DNA of 64,000 bases from Flavobacterium sp. MDT1-60 (GCF_014844035.1 NZ_CP062159.1:3348001-3412000), one strand, 5' to 3'. Shown: positions 51,140 to 60,558, counted from the first letter of the stretch. Made by a program: numbers and translations. The notes: generated from the sequence alone by a model not told the origin.

Positions 51140-51280
51140 ACTTTACATTTTTTGTTTAAGATGAAAGGTGTCGAAAAACCTTTCAATAACAAAGGTAGAG
51201 AATATTTTAGAATTGAATTTTAAAAGTTATAATAAAATCAAAAAAATATAACAAAAACGAATAAAATTGTTATATTTTTC

Positions 51281-51288
51281 TATATTTG
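51281..51288 (+). promoter_or_regulatory. -7 element of the E1 fusion gene
   Basis: TATATTTG is an exact TAnnTTTG match 28 bp upstream of the ATG. No TTG lies at canonical spacing. Confidence 0.5.
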
Positions 51289-51315
51289 AAACGCTAAAAA
51301 AAAACTAACAACCCT

Positions 51316-53292
51316 ATGATCTTTTACAGACAAAACCTTACTGATGCCAAATTACTAGAATTATATAAAAGAATCCTCAAACCTCGTTTGATCGAAGAAA
51401 AGATGCTCATCCTGATTCGTCAGGGAAAAGTATCAAAATGGTTTTCCGGAATAGGGCAGGAAGCCATTGCAGTAGGAGTAACAGCTGTTTTAGATGAATC
51501 CGAATATATATTACCAATGCACCGGAATTTGGGAGTTTTTACCACTCGTGATATTCCATTACATCGATTATTTTCGCAATGGCAGGGCAAAGCAAATGGT
51601 TTTACAAAAGGAAGAGACCGCAGTTTTCACTTTGGAACTCAGGAGTATAAAATCATAGGGATGATTTCGCATTTGGGTCCGCAATTAGGAATTGCAGACG
51701 GAATTGCGTTAGCCGATAAACTTCAGAATAATAAAAAAATAACAGCCGCATTTACTGGCGAAGGTGCTACCAGCGAAGGAGATTTTCACGAAGCATTGAA
51801 TATTGCTGCCGTTTGGAAATTGCCTGTAATGTTTATTATTGAAAATAATGGTTACGGGCTTTCAACGCCTACAAATGAACAATATTTATGTACCAATCTC
51901 GCTGACAAAGGTATTGGTTACGGCATTGAGAGTCATATTATTGACGGAAATAATATTCTGGAAGTTTACAACAAACTTTCGGAATTAAAAGAACAAATGC
52001 AAAACGATCCACATCCGGTTTTATTAGAATTTAAAACCTTTAGAATGCGTGGGCACGAAGAGGCGAGTGGTACCAAATATGTTCCGCAGGAATTGATGGA
52101 CGAATGGGCTGAAAAAGATCCTGTGACAAATTATCGAAAATTTTTAACAGAAACTGGAGTCTTAACAGCTGAATTTGATGAACAATTACATGCTGAAATC
52201 AAACAGGAAATCGATGAAAACTTAGCTATTGCTAACGCTGAACCAGAAATCATTCCAACTTACAGTGGAGAATTAGATGATGTTTATAAACCATTTATTT
52301 ATGAAGAAGTTACTCATTCTGAAGAAACTAAAAATATTCGATTTATAGATGCGATCAGAAATAGTCTTGAACAATCGATGCAAAATCATAGAAACCTGAT
52401 TATTATGGGTCAGGATATTGCAGAGTATGGTGGTGCTTTTAAAATCACAGATGGTTTTGTTGAGTTTTTTGGAAAAGACAGAGTTCGCAATACGCCAATT
52501 TGTGAAAGCGCTGTAGTTTCAACAGGAATGGGGTTATCAATTAATGGTTACAAAGCGATAGTAGAAATGCAATTTGCTGATTTTGTTTCAACAGGATTTA
52601 ATCCGATTGTGAATTTATTGGCAAAATCACATTACCGCTGGGGAGAAAAAGCTGATGTTGTGGTTCGTATGCCTTGTGGTGGCGGTACACAAGCTGGCCC
52701 GTTTCACTCGCAAACAAACGAAGCCTGGTTTACCAAAACTCCGGGTTTAAAAGTAGTTTACCCAGCCTTTCCTTATGACGCAAAAGGTTTATTAAATACC
52801 TCAATTAATGATCCGAATCCAGTTTTATTTTTTGAACATAAGCAATTGTACCGAAGCGTTTATCAGGATGTTCCAACTGATTATTATACTATTCCGTTAG
52901 GAAAAGCAGCTGTTTTAAAAGAAGGAAATAATGTAACTATTATTGCTTTTGGCGCTCCAGTTCACTGGGCATTAGATACATTAGCCAATAATCCTGAAAT
53001 TGATGCTGATTTAATTGATTTGCGGACACTTCAACCTTTAGATACCGAAACAATTTTTGCATCGGTTAAAAAGACCGGAAAAGTAATTATTTATCAGGAA
53101 GACACCCTGTTTGGTGGGATTGCCAGCGATATTTCGGCTTTAATTATGGAAGAATGTTTTGAATATCTGGATGCTCCGGTAAAAAGAGTAGCCAGTTTAG
53201 ATTCGCCAATTCCGTTTACAAAAGCATTAGAAGATCAATTCTTACCAAAAAATCGTTTTGAAGAGGTTTTATTCGATTTATTGAAATATTAA
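51316..53292 (+). CDS. Fused alpha-beta E1 component of a branched-chain 2-oxoacid dehydrogenase
   Basis: The 658-aa protein joins the alpha chain (TPP site GEGATSEGDFHEALN...IENNGYG, the GDG-NN type motif) and the beta chain (about 335-658, starting IRFIDAIRNSLEQSM) in one polypeptide. Separate alpha and beta genes are the norm, but fusions of this type are common in Bacteroidota. It decarboxylates branched-chain 2-oxoacids (or possibly 2-oxoglutarate or pyruvate) and passes the acyl group to an E2 lipoyl protein encoded elsewhere. The segment SHLGPQLGIADGIALADK helps place it in the BCKDH group. Confidence 0.9.
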   Translation: MIFYRQNLTDAKLLELYKRILKPRLIEEKMLILIRQGKVSKWFSGIGQEAIAVGVTAVLDESEYILPMHRNLGVFTTRDIPLHRLFSQWQGKANGFTKGRDRSFHFGTQEYKIIGMISHLGPQLGIADGIALADKLQNNKKITAAFTGEGATSEGDFHEALNIAAVWKLPVMFIIENNGYGLSTPTNEQYLCTNLADKGIGYGIESHIIDGNNILEVYNKLSELKEQMQNDPHPVLLEFKTFRMRGHEEASGTKYVPQELMDEWAEKDPVTNYRKFLTETGVLTAEFDEQLHAEIKQEIDENLAIANAEPEIIPTYSGELDDVYKPFIYEEVTHSEETKNIRFIDAIRNSLEQSMQNHRNLIIMGQDIAEYGGAFKITDGFVEFFGKDRVRNTPICESAVVSTGMGLSINGYKAIVEMQFADFVSTGFNPIVNLLAKSHYRWGEKADVVVRMPCGGGTQAGPFHSQTNEAWFTKTPGLKVVYPAFPYDAKGLLNTSINDPNPVLFFEHKQLYRSVYQDVPTDYYTIPLGKAAVLKEGNNVTIIAFGAPVHWALDTLANNPEIDADLIDLRTLQPLDTETIFASVKKTGKVIIYQEDTLFGGIASDISALIMEECFEYLDAPVKRVASLDSPIPFTKALEDQFLPKNRFEEVLFDLLKY

Positions 53293-53361
53293 TTGCAAAG
53301 AGTAAATTGCTTTGCAGAATAAACATTTTTTCTATCTTTAAAGCACAAAAAAACTTAACTT

Positions 53362-55104
53362 ATGAAAAAACTGTTTATTTCATTTTTTGCCATTTTATTA
53401 CTTTTTTCCTGTAATAAAAGCGCTAAAACCACTACAGACAAAGCTTTAGATCAAAAATTTGATAAGTACAAAGACGGATTTGTTACCGATTTATGGAAAA
53501 TTAATCCGGGGTGGGCTTCGGGAGTTGGTTATCATAAATTAGATAGTATTCTGGTGATTCCGGACGCGAAGGAAACGAAAGCACAACTTGATTTTGCCAA
53601 TGCCCAATTGGATTCACTAAAACAATATGATATTGAAAGTTTGTCTAATAATAATAAGACCGATTTTCAAATGATAAAAAATCAGTTAGAAGCGACGATT
53701 TTCAGTATTAAAGAACTAAAAGCGTCTGAATGGAATCCTGCAGAATATAATGTCTGTGGTGCTTTCGCAGAAATTTTAAATGGAAAATACGATGCTGCAG
53801 AAGTTCGCTTACGTGCTTTTAATATCAAAATGAATAACATTCCGGCTTATTACGAAGCTGCAAAAAAGAATATAAAAAATCCAACAATTGAACATACTGA
53901 TCTTGCAATTGCACAGAACATTGGCGGTTCTTCTGTTTTTGAAGATGATTTAAACGCTGCTTTAACACAAAGCAAATTGAGTGCTGCTGAGAAAAAAGAA
54001 ATGCAAGACAAAGCAAAAGTTTCAATAAAAGCCATTAAAGATTATGCTGACTGGCTACAAAAATTACCAAATAAAACGCCTCGTTCTTTTAGATTAGGAG
54101 CCGATTTGTATGCGAAGAAATTCAACTTCGACATTCAATCCAGTTATACAGCTGACGAAATTTATAAAATTGCAGTTGATCACAAAAATGATTTGCATGA
54201 CAAAATGTTTGTAATTGCAGATAAACTTTGGTCAAAATACAAAGGAAATGCGCCAAAACCCACTGATAAACTGGATTTAATCAAACAGGTTATTGATAAA
54301 ATTTCATTACAGCACACTACTCCGGAGAAATTTCAATCGGAAATCGAAAAACAAATTCCAGAATTGATAACCTACGTTAAAGCGAAAAATTTATTATATA
54401 TCGATCCGTCAAAACCTTTAGTAGTGCGTAAAGAACCAGCTTATATGGCGGGTGTTGCAGGTGCTTCCATTTCTGCTCCGGGACCATATGATAAAAATGC
54501 AGATACTTATTATAACGTAGGAAGTATGTCTGGCTGGACGGCTGAAAATGCCGAAAGTTATTTACGCGAATACAACGACTATATTCTTCAAATTTTAAAC
54601 ATTCACGAAGCAGTTCCAGGGCATTACACACAATTGGTTTACAGCAATCAGTCGCCAAGTATTATAAAATCTATTTTAGGGAACGGCGCCATGGTAGAAG
54701 GCTGGGCAGTTTATGCTGAAAAAATGATGTTAGAGAGCGGTTATAAAAACTCTGATGAAATGTGGTTAATGTATTATAAATGGAATTTGAGAGCAACTTG
54801 TAATACCATTTTAGATAACAGTGTTCACACCAAAGGCATGTCTAAAGAAGATGCCATGATTTTACTTACCAGAGAAGCTTTTCAGCAGCAAGCCGAAGCA
54901 GAAGGGAAGTGGAAGCGTGTAACGTTATCACAAGTGCAATTATGCTCTTATTTTACAGGATATACCGAGATTTATAATTTAAGAGAAGAACTTAAGAAAA
55001 AAGAAGGTGATACCTTTAATTTAAAACAATTTCATGAAAAATTCCTAAGTTTTGGAAGCGCTCCCGTAAAATACATCAAAGAATTAATGTTATCTAAAGA
55101 GTAA
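53362..55104 (+). CDS. DUF885-family lipoprotein with a zinc-protease-like site
   Basis: The 580-aa lipoprotein (lipobox LFSC, Cys17) belongs to the DUF885 family. The motif HEAVPGHYTQL contains the HExxxGH-like zinc-binding signature, and GWAVYAEKMMLESGY carries the later Glu ligand. These are predicted metallopeptidases tethered at a membrane face. No activity is established. It has no close partner gene but ends in a strong terminator. Confidence 0.85.
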   Translation: MKKLFISFFAILLLFSCNKSAKTTTDKALDQKFDKYKDGFVTDLWKINPGWASGVGYHKLDSILVIPDAKETKAQLDFANAQLDSLKQYDIESLSNNNKTDFQMIKNQLEATIFSIKELKASEWNPAEYNVCGAFAEILNGKYDAAEVRLRAFNIKMNNIPAYYEAAKKNIKNPTIEHTDLAIAQNIGGSSVFEDDLNAALTQSKLSAAEKKEMQDKAKVSIKAIKDYADWLQKLPNKTPRSFRLGADLYAKKFNFDIQSSYTADEIYKIAVDHKNDLHDKMFVIADKLWSKYKGNAPKPTDKLDLIKQVIDKISLQHTTPEKFQSEIEKQIPELITYVKAKNLLYIDPSKPLVVRKEPAYMAGVAGASISAPGPYDKNADTYYNVGSMSGWTAENAESYLREYNDYILQILNIHEAVPGHYTQLVYSNQSPSIIKSILGNGAMVEGWAVYAEKMMLESGYKNSDEMWLMYYKWNLRATCNTILDNSVHTKGMSKEDAMILLTREAFQQQAEAEGKWKRVTLSQVQLCSYFTGYTEIYNLREELKKKEGDTFNLKQFHEKFLSFGSAPVKYIKELMLSKE

Positions 55105-55127
55105 CATTTTACAAGATATTTAAATTG

Positions 55128-55166
55128 AAAAGGTTTGATGAGATTAGTATCTTATCAAACCTTTTT
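55128..55166. terminator. Terminator between DUF885 and oxidoreductase genes
   Basis: A 17-bp stem around TAGT pairs AAAAGGTTTGATGAGAT (55128-55144) with ATCTTATCAAACCTTTT (one G-U). It is bidirectional between convergent genes. Confidence 0.85.
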
Positions 55167-55172
55167 CTTTTG

Positions 55173-56144
55173 TTAGATCGTTATAACTAAACGTTTACCG
55201 TCTGAAACATCAGCATTCCACATTTGTTCAATATCAATTAGTTTAACTTCTTCAATATCTACCTTTATTTTGTTTTGAGCGGCCAGAAGAAACATTTCCG
55301 GAAGTATTTCCGATAACAACAATTTTAGTTCTTCTTTTGACCAACTGCCTAAACCAGAGCCTGATAATTGAATATCAACGCTTCTTAAAATTCCTGCTGA
55401 CAACTGAATAGCATCTCCAGCCATACTTCCAATATTAACATAACGTACTTTATGGGTAAAGGAACCATTGCCCTTTAAAGCTGAAAGGATTAATTCCGCA
55501 GTATGTCCCCATAAATAATCTAAAACGATATCTATTGGTGTATTTAAATGAATTTCCTTAAGCTTTTTGATAATCGTTTCGTCATCTTGTTTTAATGAAA
55601 TAATTTCATCAGCGCCTAAATCTAATAGTTTTTGGAATGTTTTTTCATTTCTTGCGGTAACAATTATTCTTTTTGCTCCATAATGTTTTGCAATCTGAAT
55701 GGCCATTTGACCTGTAAAACCAGCACCGCCGTTTATCAAAACAGTTTCTCCTGGTTTTATTCCTGCTCTAAATTTAAGCGCAATTGCAGATCCTGCAACT
55801 GCATTTGGCATCGCGGCTGCTATCGTATTGCTAATTCCTTCAGGCAATGGAACAAGAATATTTTTATCTATAATTGTTTTCTCTGCGATTGTACCGGTAA
55901 TGCCACGGGCATACACTCTTGTGCCATTTTCTAACAAACCTATGGCATCACTACCAACAACAAATCCGTTTTCATTGTGATTTTCTGAAGAATAATGTTT
56001 ACCGCTGGCTTTTCCTTTATCTAAATTGGTAATAGCAACGGCTTTTACCAAAAGTAAAATTTCGTTATCATTTTGTGGAATTGGTTCTGCAAATTCTGCA
56101 TATTTTGGCGATTCGCCCTTTTTATAAACTACTGCTGCTTTCAT
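55173..56144 (-). CDS. Zinc-type alcohol dehydrogenase / quinone oxidoreductase
   Basis: The 323-aa medium-chain reductase has the GroES-like N-terminus (MKAAVVYKKGESPKYAEFAEPIPQNDNEILLLVKAVAI) and the NAD(P)-binding Rossmann block VLINGGAGFTGQMAIQIAKHYGAKRIIVTAR. No catalytic zinc-binding Cys/His set is apparent, so it is more likely a quinone-oxidoreductase type. The Crp/Fnr gene upstream on the same strand probably regulates it, through a palindrome centred 29.5 bp upstream of a strong -7 element. Confidence 0.88.
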   Translation of the reverse strand: MKAAVVYKKGESPKYAEFAEPIPQNDNEILLLVKAVAITNLDKGKASGKHYSSENHNENGFVVGSDAIGLLENGTRVYARGITGTIAEKTIIDKNILVPLPEGISNTIAAAMPNAVAGSAIALKFRAGIKPGETVLINGGAGFTGQMAIQIAKHYGAKRIIVTARNEKTFQKLLDLGADEIISLKQDDETIIKKLKEIHLNTPIDIVLDYLWGHTAELILSALKGNGSFTHKVRYVNIGSMAGDAIQLSAGILRSVDIQLSGSGLGSWSKEELKLLLSEILPEMFLLAAQNKIKVDIEEVKLIDIEQMWNADVSDGKRLVITI

Positions 56145-56164
56145 AATTATTAAATTTTATGAGG

Positions 56165-56209
56165 CAAAGTTAGAGTGCGATTTATGAGCTGACGATAACA
56201 TTTGTTATC
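56165..56209 (-). promoter_or_regulatory. Crp/Fnr-type operator and promoter of the oxidoreductase gene
   Basis: GATAACATTTGTTATC (56194-56209) is a palindrome with 7-bp arms. On the minus strand, TAACTTTG (56165-56172) is an exact TAnnTTTG, and its upstream edge is 29.5 bp from the palindrome centre. This places the centre near -43 from the start, close to a class II activator position. Confidence 0.6.
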
Positions 56210-56295
56210 AAATGAAATTTTCCACCATATAAGTTATATAAGCTCATTTAAACTTGGCTTATAATTAATCATATACTTTATTTGGTGAAATTCAA

Positions 56296-56871
56296 TTATT
56301 TTTTATGAAGCAATTGACTTTTAATTCGGCTTAAATGAACTGTACTAACTCCAAGATAAGAAGCAATGTAATGTTGTTGCACTCGCTGCAGTACTTGAGG
56401 CCTTTCTTTAATTAAACTAAGATAACGTTGAGTAGGGGAGTCTTTTATAAAAGAAACAAAATGTTTTATATAATCAAATGTACGCTCAAAAAGCATATTA
56501 ATAAACCTATCTCGCAATTCTGGAACTTCTTTGATTTCTTCTAAAATTTTATCCAGATCTTTTTTTTGAATACACCACAAAACAGAAGATTCAATGGTTT
56601 CAATAACAACCGGACTTGGTAATTTTTTCATGAAACTTTCAATAGAAGCCACACTTTGATTTTCGAAAAAAAACTGAGTAGTTAAATCTTTTCCGTTATT
56701 ATTAAACCAAACCCGAATACAGCCTTTTTCGATTATAAAAAGCTTTTTTGAGATTTCGCCTTCTTCCAGAAGACTTGTTTTTGCTGGAACTTCAAGGCGT
56801 TGGAAGTAACTTGTATATTCATTCCATTTTGAATCGTCGAGAGGGAATTTATTTCGGAATTTATCAAACAT
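56296..56871 (-). CDS. Crp/Fnr-family transcriptional regulator (oxidoreductase-linked)
   Basis: The 191-aa protein has a cyclic-nucleotide-binding-like domain (VPAKTSLLEEGEISKKLFIIEKGCIRVWFNNNGKDLTTQFFFENQSVASIESFMKK) and the DNA-binding end VQQHYIASYLGVSTVHLSRIKSQLLHKK. It is only broadly similar to the regulator at 40310. Its first 8 bases overlap the RDD-family gene, so the two are co-translated. It probably controls the oxidoreductase just downstream. Confidence 0.87.
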   Translation of the reverse strand: MFDKFRNKFPLDDSKWNEYTSYFQRLEVPAKTSLLEEGEISKKLFIIEKGCIRVWFNNNGKDLTTQFFFENQSVASIESFMKKLPSPVVIETIESSVLWCIQKKDLDKILEEIKEVPELRDRFINMLFERTFDYIKHFVSFIKDSPTQRYLSLIKERPQVLQRVQQHYIASYLGVSTVHLSRIKSQLLHKK

Positions 56872-57469
56872 TATCTTTTACTACTTTAGTTCTTGAAATT
56901 GCATCATGAAAGCCATTTCGAGAATAGAAAAATGAAAATCTATCAAAAGGAATAAGTCTGCAAAATGTTCTACTGATAATATCGATAAGTTCTGGTTTAT
57001 TTCCTTCTAAAGTTACAACCTTAGTTTTAGTTATAATCTTTCCCAAAGTTTTTTGAAATCCATACTCAAGCGGGATATAATAAAGTGCTACAAAAAAAAC
57101 TAGAGAACCAAGTCTATAAATAGATAATTGAGCTCTGCCTACTAATGGTAAAAAGGTTTCCAAGACTGGAACAATAATGCAATAAAGAATAAAAATCACA
57201 ATAAAATCAATTATAAAATTTACAAATCGAATTCTTGCTCCAACTGTATTGTTTTCAATCTTTTTGATAACCTGATTTTCGAGTTCAACTTTTGCTGTTA
57301 TTTTTTCAAATTTAGAAGCATCAATTTGCCTTAAATCAATTTCCTTTTCTGCAGCGTCAATAGCCGATTCTTGATATTTGGTACGATTTACTGTAACGAT
57401 TTTAATTAATTCTTCGTCTGTTTTGTTAGACATTACCTTGGTAAAGTTGTTCTCCATACTTGACATCAA
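56864..57469 (-). CDS. RDD-family membrane protein
   Basis: The 201-aa protein has a soluble N-terminal part of about 70 residues and two to three transmembrane segments in an RDD domain (about 77-185). VGARIRFVNFIIDFIVIFILYCIIVPVLETF carries the R-D pair pattern of the family, and GFQKTLGKIITKTKVVTLEGNKP is the RDD end. RDD proteins are of unknown role, some linked to Na+/Li+/H+ antiport. The start may be one of several clustered Met, as MSNKTDEELIK (57433) is also plausible. Confidence 0.8.
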   Translation of the reverse strand: MMSSMENNFTKVMSNKTDEELIKIVTVNRTKYQESAIDAAEKEIDLRQIDASKFEKITAKVELENQVIKKIENNTVGARIRFVNFIIDFIVIFILYCIIVPVLETFLPLVGRAQLSIYRLGSLVFFVALYYIPLEYGFQKTLGKIITKTKVVTLEGNKPELIDIISRTFCRLIPFDRFSFFYSRNGFHDAISRTKVVKDNV

Positions 57470-57490
57470 TATTATTTAAACAATATAAAA

Positions 57491-57898
57491 CTAATTTGAA
57501 TTCGATTTCAATTCAAACAATTGCACCTGACTTTTCAATCGGTCAATCAACAAATTCATCATTCTTTTATTTAGACTTGACGAATTTTGAATGTAAGTTT
57601 CATATTCTTCAATCGTAAAAAGTGCCATCACAATTCCTTTTAAAGAGTTTCTGAATTTAATATCTTTTTGAATGGAATTTTCTATCACCTGGAGTTTCTT
57701 TTCGACGGTATACGAATAGAAATCGGCTTTGTTTTTATTTACGTAGTTGATAAACACCGCAATAAACAAATCATTTTGCAGTTTTAAAATAGGCCTAATC
57801 GTCTGATTTTGAAACAACTCATCTGCCGAAGATTGAGCACTTACAGTTCCTAAAGTTTCGCCTCTGAATTCTCTTAAAAAAGTGTCTCTATCTGCCAT
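57491..57898 (-). CDS. Hypothetical protein, 135 aa
   Basis: A 135-aa soluble, helix-rich protein with no hallmark motifs. MADRDTFLREFRGETLGTVSAQ opens it. Homologues in Flavobacterium are sometimes named glyoxalase, which the sequence does not support. It precedes the RDD gene by 21 bp and is divergent from the thioesterase, so it probably heads a three-gene unit. Confidence 0.75.
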   Translation of the reverse strand: MADRDTFLREFRGETLGTVSAQSSADELFQNQTIRPILKLQNDLFIAVFINYVNKNKADFYSYTVEKKLQVIENSIQKDIKFRNSLKGIVMALFTIEEYETYIQNSSSLNKRMMNLLIDRLKSQVQLFELKSNSN

Positions 57899-57967
57899 GT
57901 TTTTTCTTTAAATTTAGAAAAAATTCCAATACAAAAAAATCTATTTTTACTCTTATAAATTAAAATT

Positions 57968-58351
57968 ATGCGATTTCATACCAGAAAGTGGGTTAAGCCC
58001 GAAGATTTAAATCCAAACGGAACTTTATTCGGAGGAAAATTATTAGCGTGGATTGATGAAGAACTAGCTTTGTACTCCATTGTGCAACTTCAAAACCCGA
58101 AAGTAGTAACCAAATACATGTCAGAAATCAATTTTAAAAGTTCTGCCCGTCAGGGTGATATCGTAGAAATTGGAATTGATGTCGTTAAATTCGGAAATAC
58201 ATCACTGGTTTTAAAATGCGCAGTAAGAAACATGATGACGCGTGAAATCATTATTACAATTGACCATACAACAATGGTTAATTTAGATGAAGATGGTAAA
58301 CCAAAAGCGCACGGAAAAACCCAAATCGAATTCGTAAAAGACCGTTTATAA
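57968..58351 (+). CDS. Acyl-CoA thioesterase (YciA-like hotdog)
   Basis: The 127-aa hotdog-fold protein has the catalytic Asp-region block NPNGTLFGGKLLAWIDEELALYSI (the N-x-G-x-x-x-G-G...D pattern) and the strand FKSSARQGDIVEIGIDVVKFGNTSLVLKCAVRNMMTREIIITIDHTTMVNLDEDGKP. It hydrolyses acyl-CoA esters in the cytoplasm. The chain preference is unknown. Confidence 0.9.
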   Translation: MRFHTRKWVKPEDLNPNGTLFGGKLLAWIDEELALYSIVQLQNPKVVTKYMSEINFKSSARQGDIVEIGIDVVKFGNTSLVLKCAVRNMMTREIIITIDHTTMVNLDEDGKPKAHGKTQIEFVKDRL

Positions 58352-58411
58352 TTTTTTTACCATATAAGTGACAGAAGTTCATTTTAACTAAGTTTAAAAA
58401 AACATTTACCA

Positions 58412-58840
58412 ATGCTTAAAAATTTTGTAATCGTTACTTTTTTGTCTGCATTTTTAATTTCCTGTAATTCAAAAGAAGAAAAGGATAAATACAATCGTAT
58501 TATCTATCGTGCAGTTAATGGCAAGGACACCGCGATTTTAGACATCAAAATAAACGACAAGAGATTTTACGGGCGTTATGAAATACTATATCATAAATTC
58601 GGTAAGGATTCCGGCGATGTAAGAGGGGATCTGAGAGGCGACACCCTACGAGGTGACTTTCATTTTATTGCTAACGGAGGAAGCTGGAAAAGAATCCCGA
58701 TAGCTTTATTAAAAAAAGATAATAAACTGATTCTGGGAAAAGGTGTAATCGGAACCTATTTCAATCTTCCGCTTTTTATTCATGAAATTCCGATAGAATA
58801 CAATAAATCAGCGTTTGTTTTTGAAAAGATTGAAAAATAA
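58412..58840 (+). CDS. Small hypothetical lipoprotein
   Basis: The 142-aa lipoprotein (Cys in FLISCNSK, residue 18) has a short globular part with repeated GDxRGDLRGDTLRGDF-type charged turns (about 68-82), which look like a small beta-sheet. The family is unknown. It is 60 bp after the thioesterase gene and ends at the repeat element at 58841. Confidence 0.65.
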   Translation: MLKNFVIVTFLSAFLISCNSKEEKDKYNRIIYRAVNGKDTAILDIKINDKRFYGRYEILYHKFGKDSGDVRGDLRGDTLRGDFHFIANGGSWKRIPIALLKKDNKLILGKGVIGTYFNLPLFIHEIPIEYNKSAFVFEKIEK

Positions 58841-59012
58841 GTTTCAGGTTTTCTTTGTTTCAGGTTTCAAGTTTAGATGATGTATTTAACCGCAAAGTTC
58901 GCAAGGTTCACAAATGACGACTTTGCGTTCATAGCGTAAACCTTTGCGAACTTTGCGGTTAAATTATGTTCAAAGTAACACAACCTGAAACTTTAAACCT
59001 GAAACCTGAAAC
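58841..59012. repeat. Intergenic palindromic element with nested inverted repeats
   Basis: The inner arms are TTTAACCGCAAAGTTCGCAA (start 58885) and its near inverse at 58939-58963, giving a 24-bp stem with one bulge. The outer arms are GTTTCAGGTT-type repeats on the left (58841-58874) and AAACCTGAAAC-type repeats on the right (58988-59012). It lies in the convergent gap of the lipoprotein and MscS genes and may act as a two-way terminator. Confidence 0.7.
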
Positions 59013-59021
59013 AAAAAAAAC

Positions 59022-60278
59022 TTACTCCAATCTCCCTATTTTGGAAGGCAATTCGAATATTTCCAAATCAAAATATTCAACAGAGGCCATTATATGATCA
59101 AAAATATCGGACATAATATATTCGTAATTTGCCCAGCGTTTATCACTTGAAAATGCATAAATTTCTAAAGGAACTCCATGCTCACTCGATTGCAGCTGGC
59201 GACACATGATATGCATGTTTTTATTCAATCCGGGATGATCAAGCAGATACTGCATGATGTATTTTCGAAACAAACCTAAATTCGTCATATTTCGACCATT
59301 CAAAGACAAGGTTTTATCGATACCGTGCATAACATTATATTTTTCAATTTCAGCTTGTCTGGTTACGATATAAGAAGAAATAAGCTGTACTTTTTTCATC
59401 TGATTCAAATCTTCATTTGTCAGAAAACGAATACTGCTGCTTTTGATTAATACATGTCTTTTAATACGTCTTCCGTCAGATTTTTGCATACCGCGCCAGT
59501 TCTGAAAAGAGTCTGAACTTAAAGCATAGGTTGGAATCGTTGTAATGGTATTATCAAAATTTCGAACTTTCACGGTCGTTAAGTTAATTTCAATTACATC
59601 TCCATCGGCACCAAATTTATCCATCGTAATCCAGTCGCCAATACGAACCATATCGTTAATAGCAACCTGAACACTGGAAACAAATCCTAAAATAGTATCT
59701 CTGAAAATCAAGATGATAATAGCAGAAAGTGTTCCTAAAATAGTAAGTAATTCCCCTTTTTTGATTCCGAATAATGTCGAAATAATCATGGCAACGCCAA
59801 AAATCCAAAGCACAATCATAATAACCTGAACGAAGCTGTCGATCGGTTTGTCGCTGTATTCGGGCTTTTGTTTTAAATAATCACGTAAGGCATTAAAAAT
59901 CGTTCTGATAATCCATAAACTGATCAAAACGATATAAATACCCACTATTTTCCCAAAAAGAGTTTCCCAATATTCATAGCGATCCAGGATTATGGGTACA
60001 GCCTTATAGATAAAGAAAAACGGAATTAAATACGCCGTATATTTTGTTGTTTTATTATGAATCAGGTAATCGTCAAACTTTGTTTTGGTTTTTTGCGCAA
60101 AAATGGCGGTCAAGGTAACTAAAACAAATTTTGCGACATAATAAATGGCGTAAGCCAAAGCCACCATAATGGCAATATTAAAGATCAGGCTGATATAAGA
60201 CGCAAAGTTGCGACTCATTCCCCAATCTCTAAAAAGCGGATATAAAAAGTTAAATATTTTATCCAAAGGCTTATGCAT
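59022..60278 (-). CDS. MscS-family mechanosensitive ion channel
   Basis: The 418-aa membrane protein has several N-terminal helices (ISLIFNIAIMVALAYAIYYVAKFVLVTLTAIFA and FVQVIMIVLWIFGVAMIISTLFGI). The MscS pore-lining/beta domain follows, with AIIILIFRDTILGFVSSVQVAINDMVRIGDWITMDKFGADGDVIEINLTTVKVRNFDNTITTIPTYAL. It protects against osmotic down-shock. The cytosolic C-terminus is long and of unknown role. Its first 8 bases overlap the DUF3817 gene. Confidence 0.9.
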   Translation of the reverse strand: MHKPLDKIFNFLYPLFRDWGMSRNFASYISLIFNIAIMVALAYAIYYVAKFVLVTLTAIFAQKTKTKFDDYLIHNKTTKYTAYLIPFFFIYKAVPIILDRYEYWETLFGKIVGIYIVLISLWIIRTIFNALRDYLKQKPEYSDKPIDSFVQVIMIVLWIFGVAMIISTLFGIKKGELLTILGTLSAIIILIFRDTILGFVSSVQVAINDMVRIGDWITMDKFGADGDVIEINLTTVKVRNFDNTITTIPTYALSSDSFQNWRGMQKSDGRRIKRHVLIKSSSIRFLTNEDLNQMKKVQLISSYIVTRQAEIEKYNVMHGIDKTLSLNGRNMTNLGLFRKYIMQYLLDHPGLNKNMHIMCRQLQSSEHGVPLEIYAFSSDKRWANYEYIMSDIFDHIMASVEYFDLEIFELPSKIGRLE

Positions 60279-60558
60279 TATTTTCTAAATATTTTTTCTC
60301 GATGTAGAAAGTTCCAAACGGAATAAGAGATGCAATCAAAATAATTCCGAAGATTTTGAGATCCCAGTTTTGAGATTTTCTAAGTAAAAAGGCCAAAATA
60401 ATATACCCAATAAATAATACTCCATGTGTCATTCCTAACGGACGTAGTAAAGTATGATAGAGTTCAGGGTTATTGGTTTTAATGAAAAGCATGTTTGCGA
60501 ATAAAACTAAATAGGAGATTCCTTCTAAAATTGCAGTAACTTTGAAAATCTTGAGCAT
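60271..60558 (-). CDS. DUF3817-family membrane protein
   Basis: The 95-aa protein has three transmembrane helices (about 8-27, 45-61, 70-88) and the DUF3817 hallmarks EGISYLVLF and LGMTHGVLFIGY. The function is unknown. It overlaps the MscS gene by 8 bases and is divergent from the DUF6155 gene. Confidence 0.8.
   Translation of the reverse strand: MLKIFKVTAILEGISYLVLFANMLFIKTNNPELYHTLLRPLGMTHGVLFIGYIILAFLLRKSQNWDLKIFGIILIASLIPFGTFYIEKKYLENNA

Noticed and set aside
57491..57898. Product name glyoxalase for the 135-aa protein
   Set aside because: No VOC/glyoxalase metal residues or beta-alpha-beta modules are seen.
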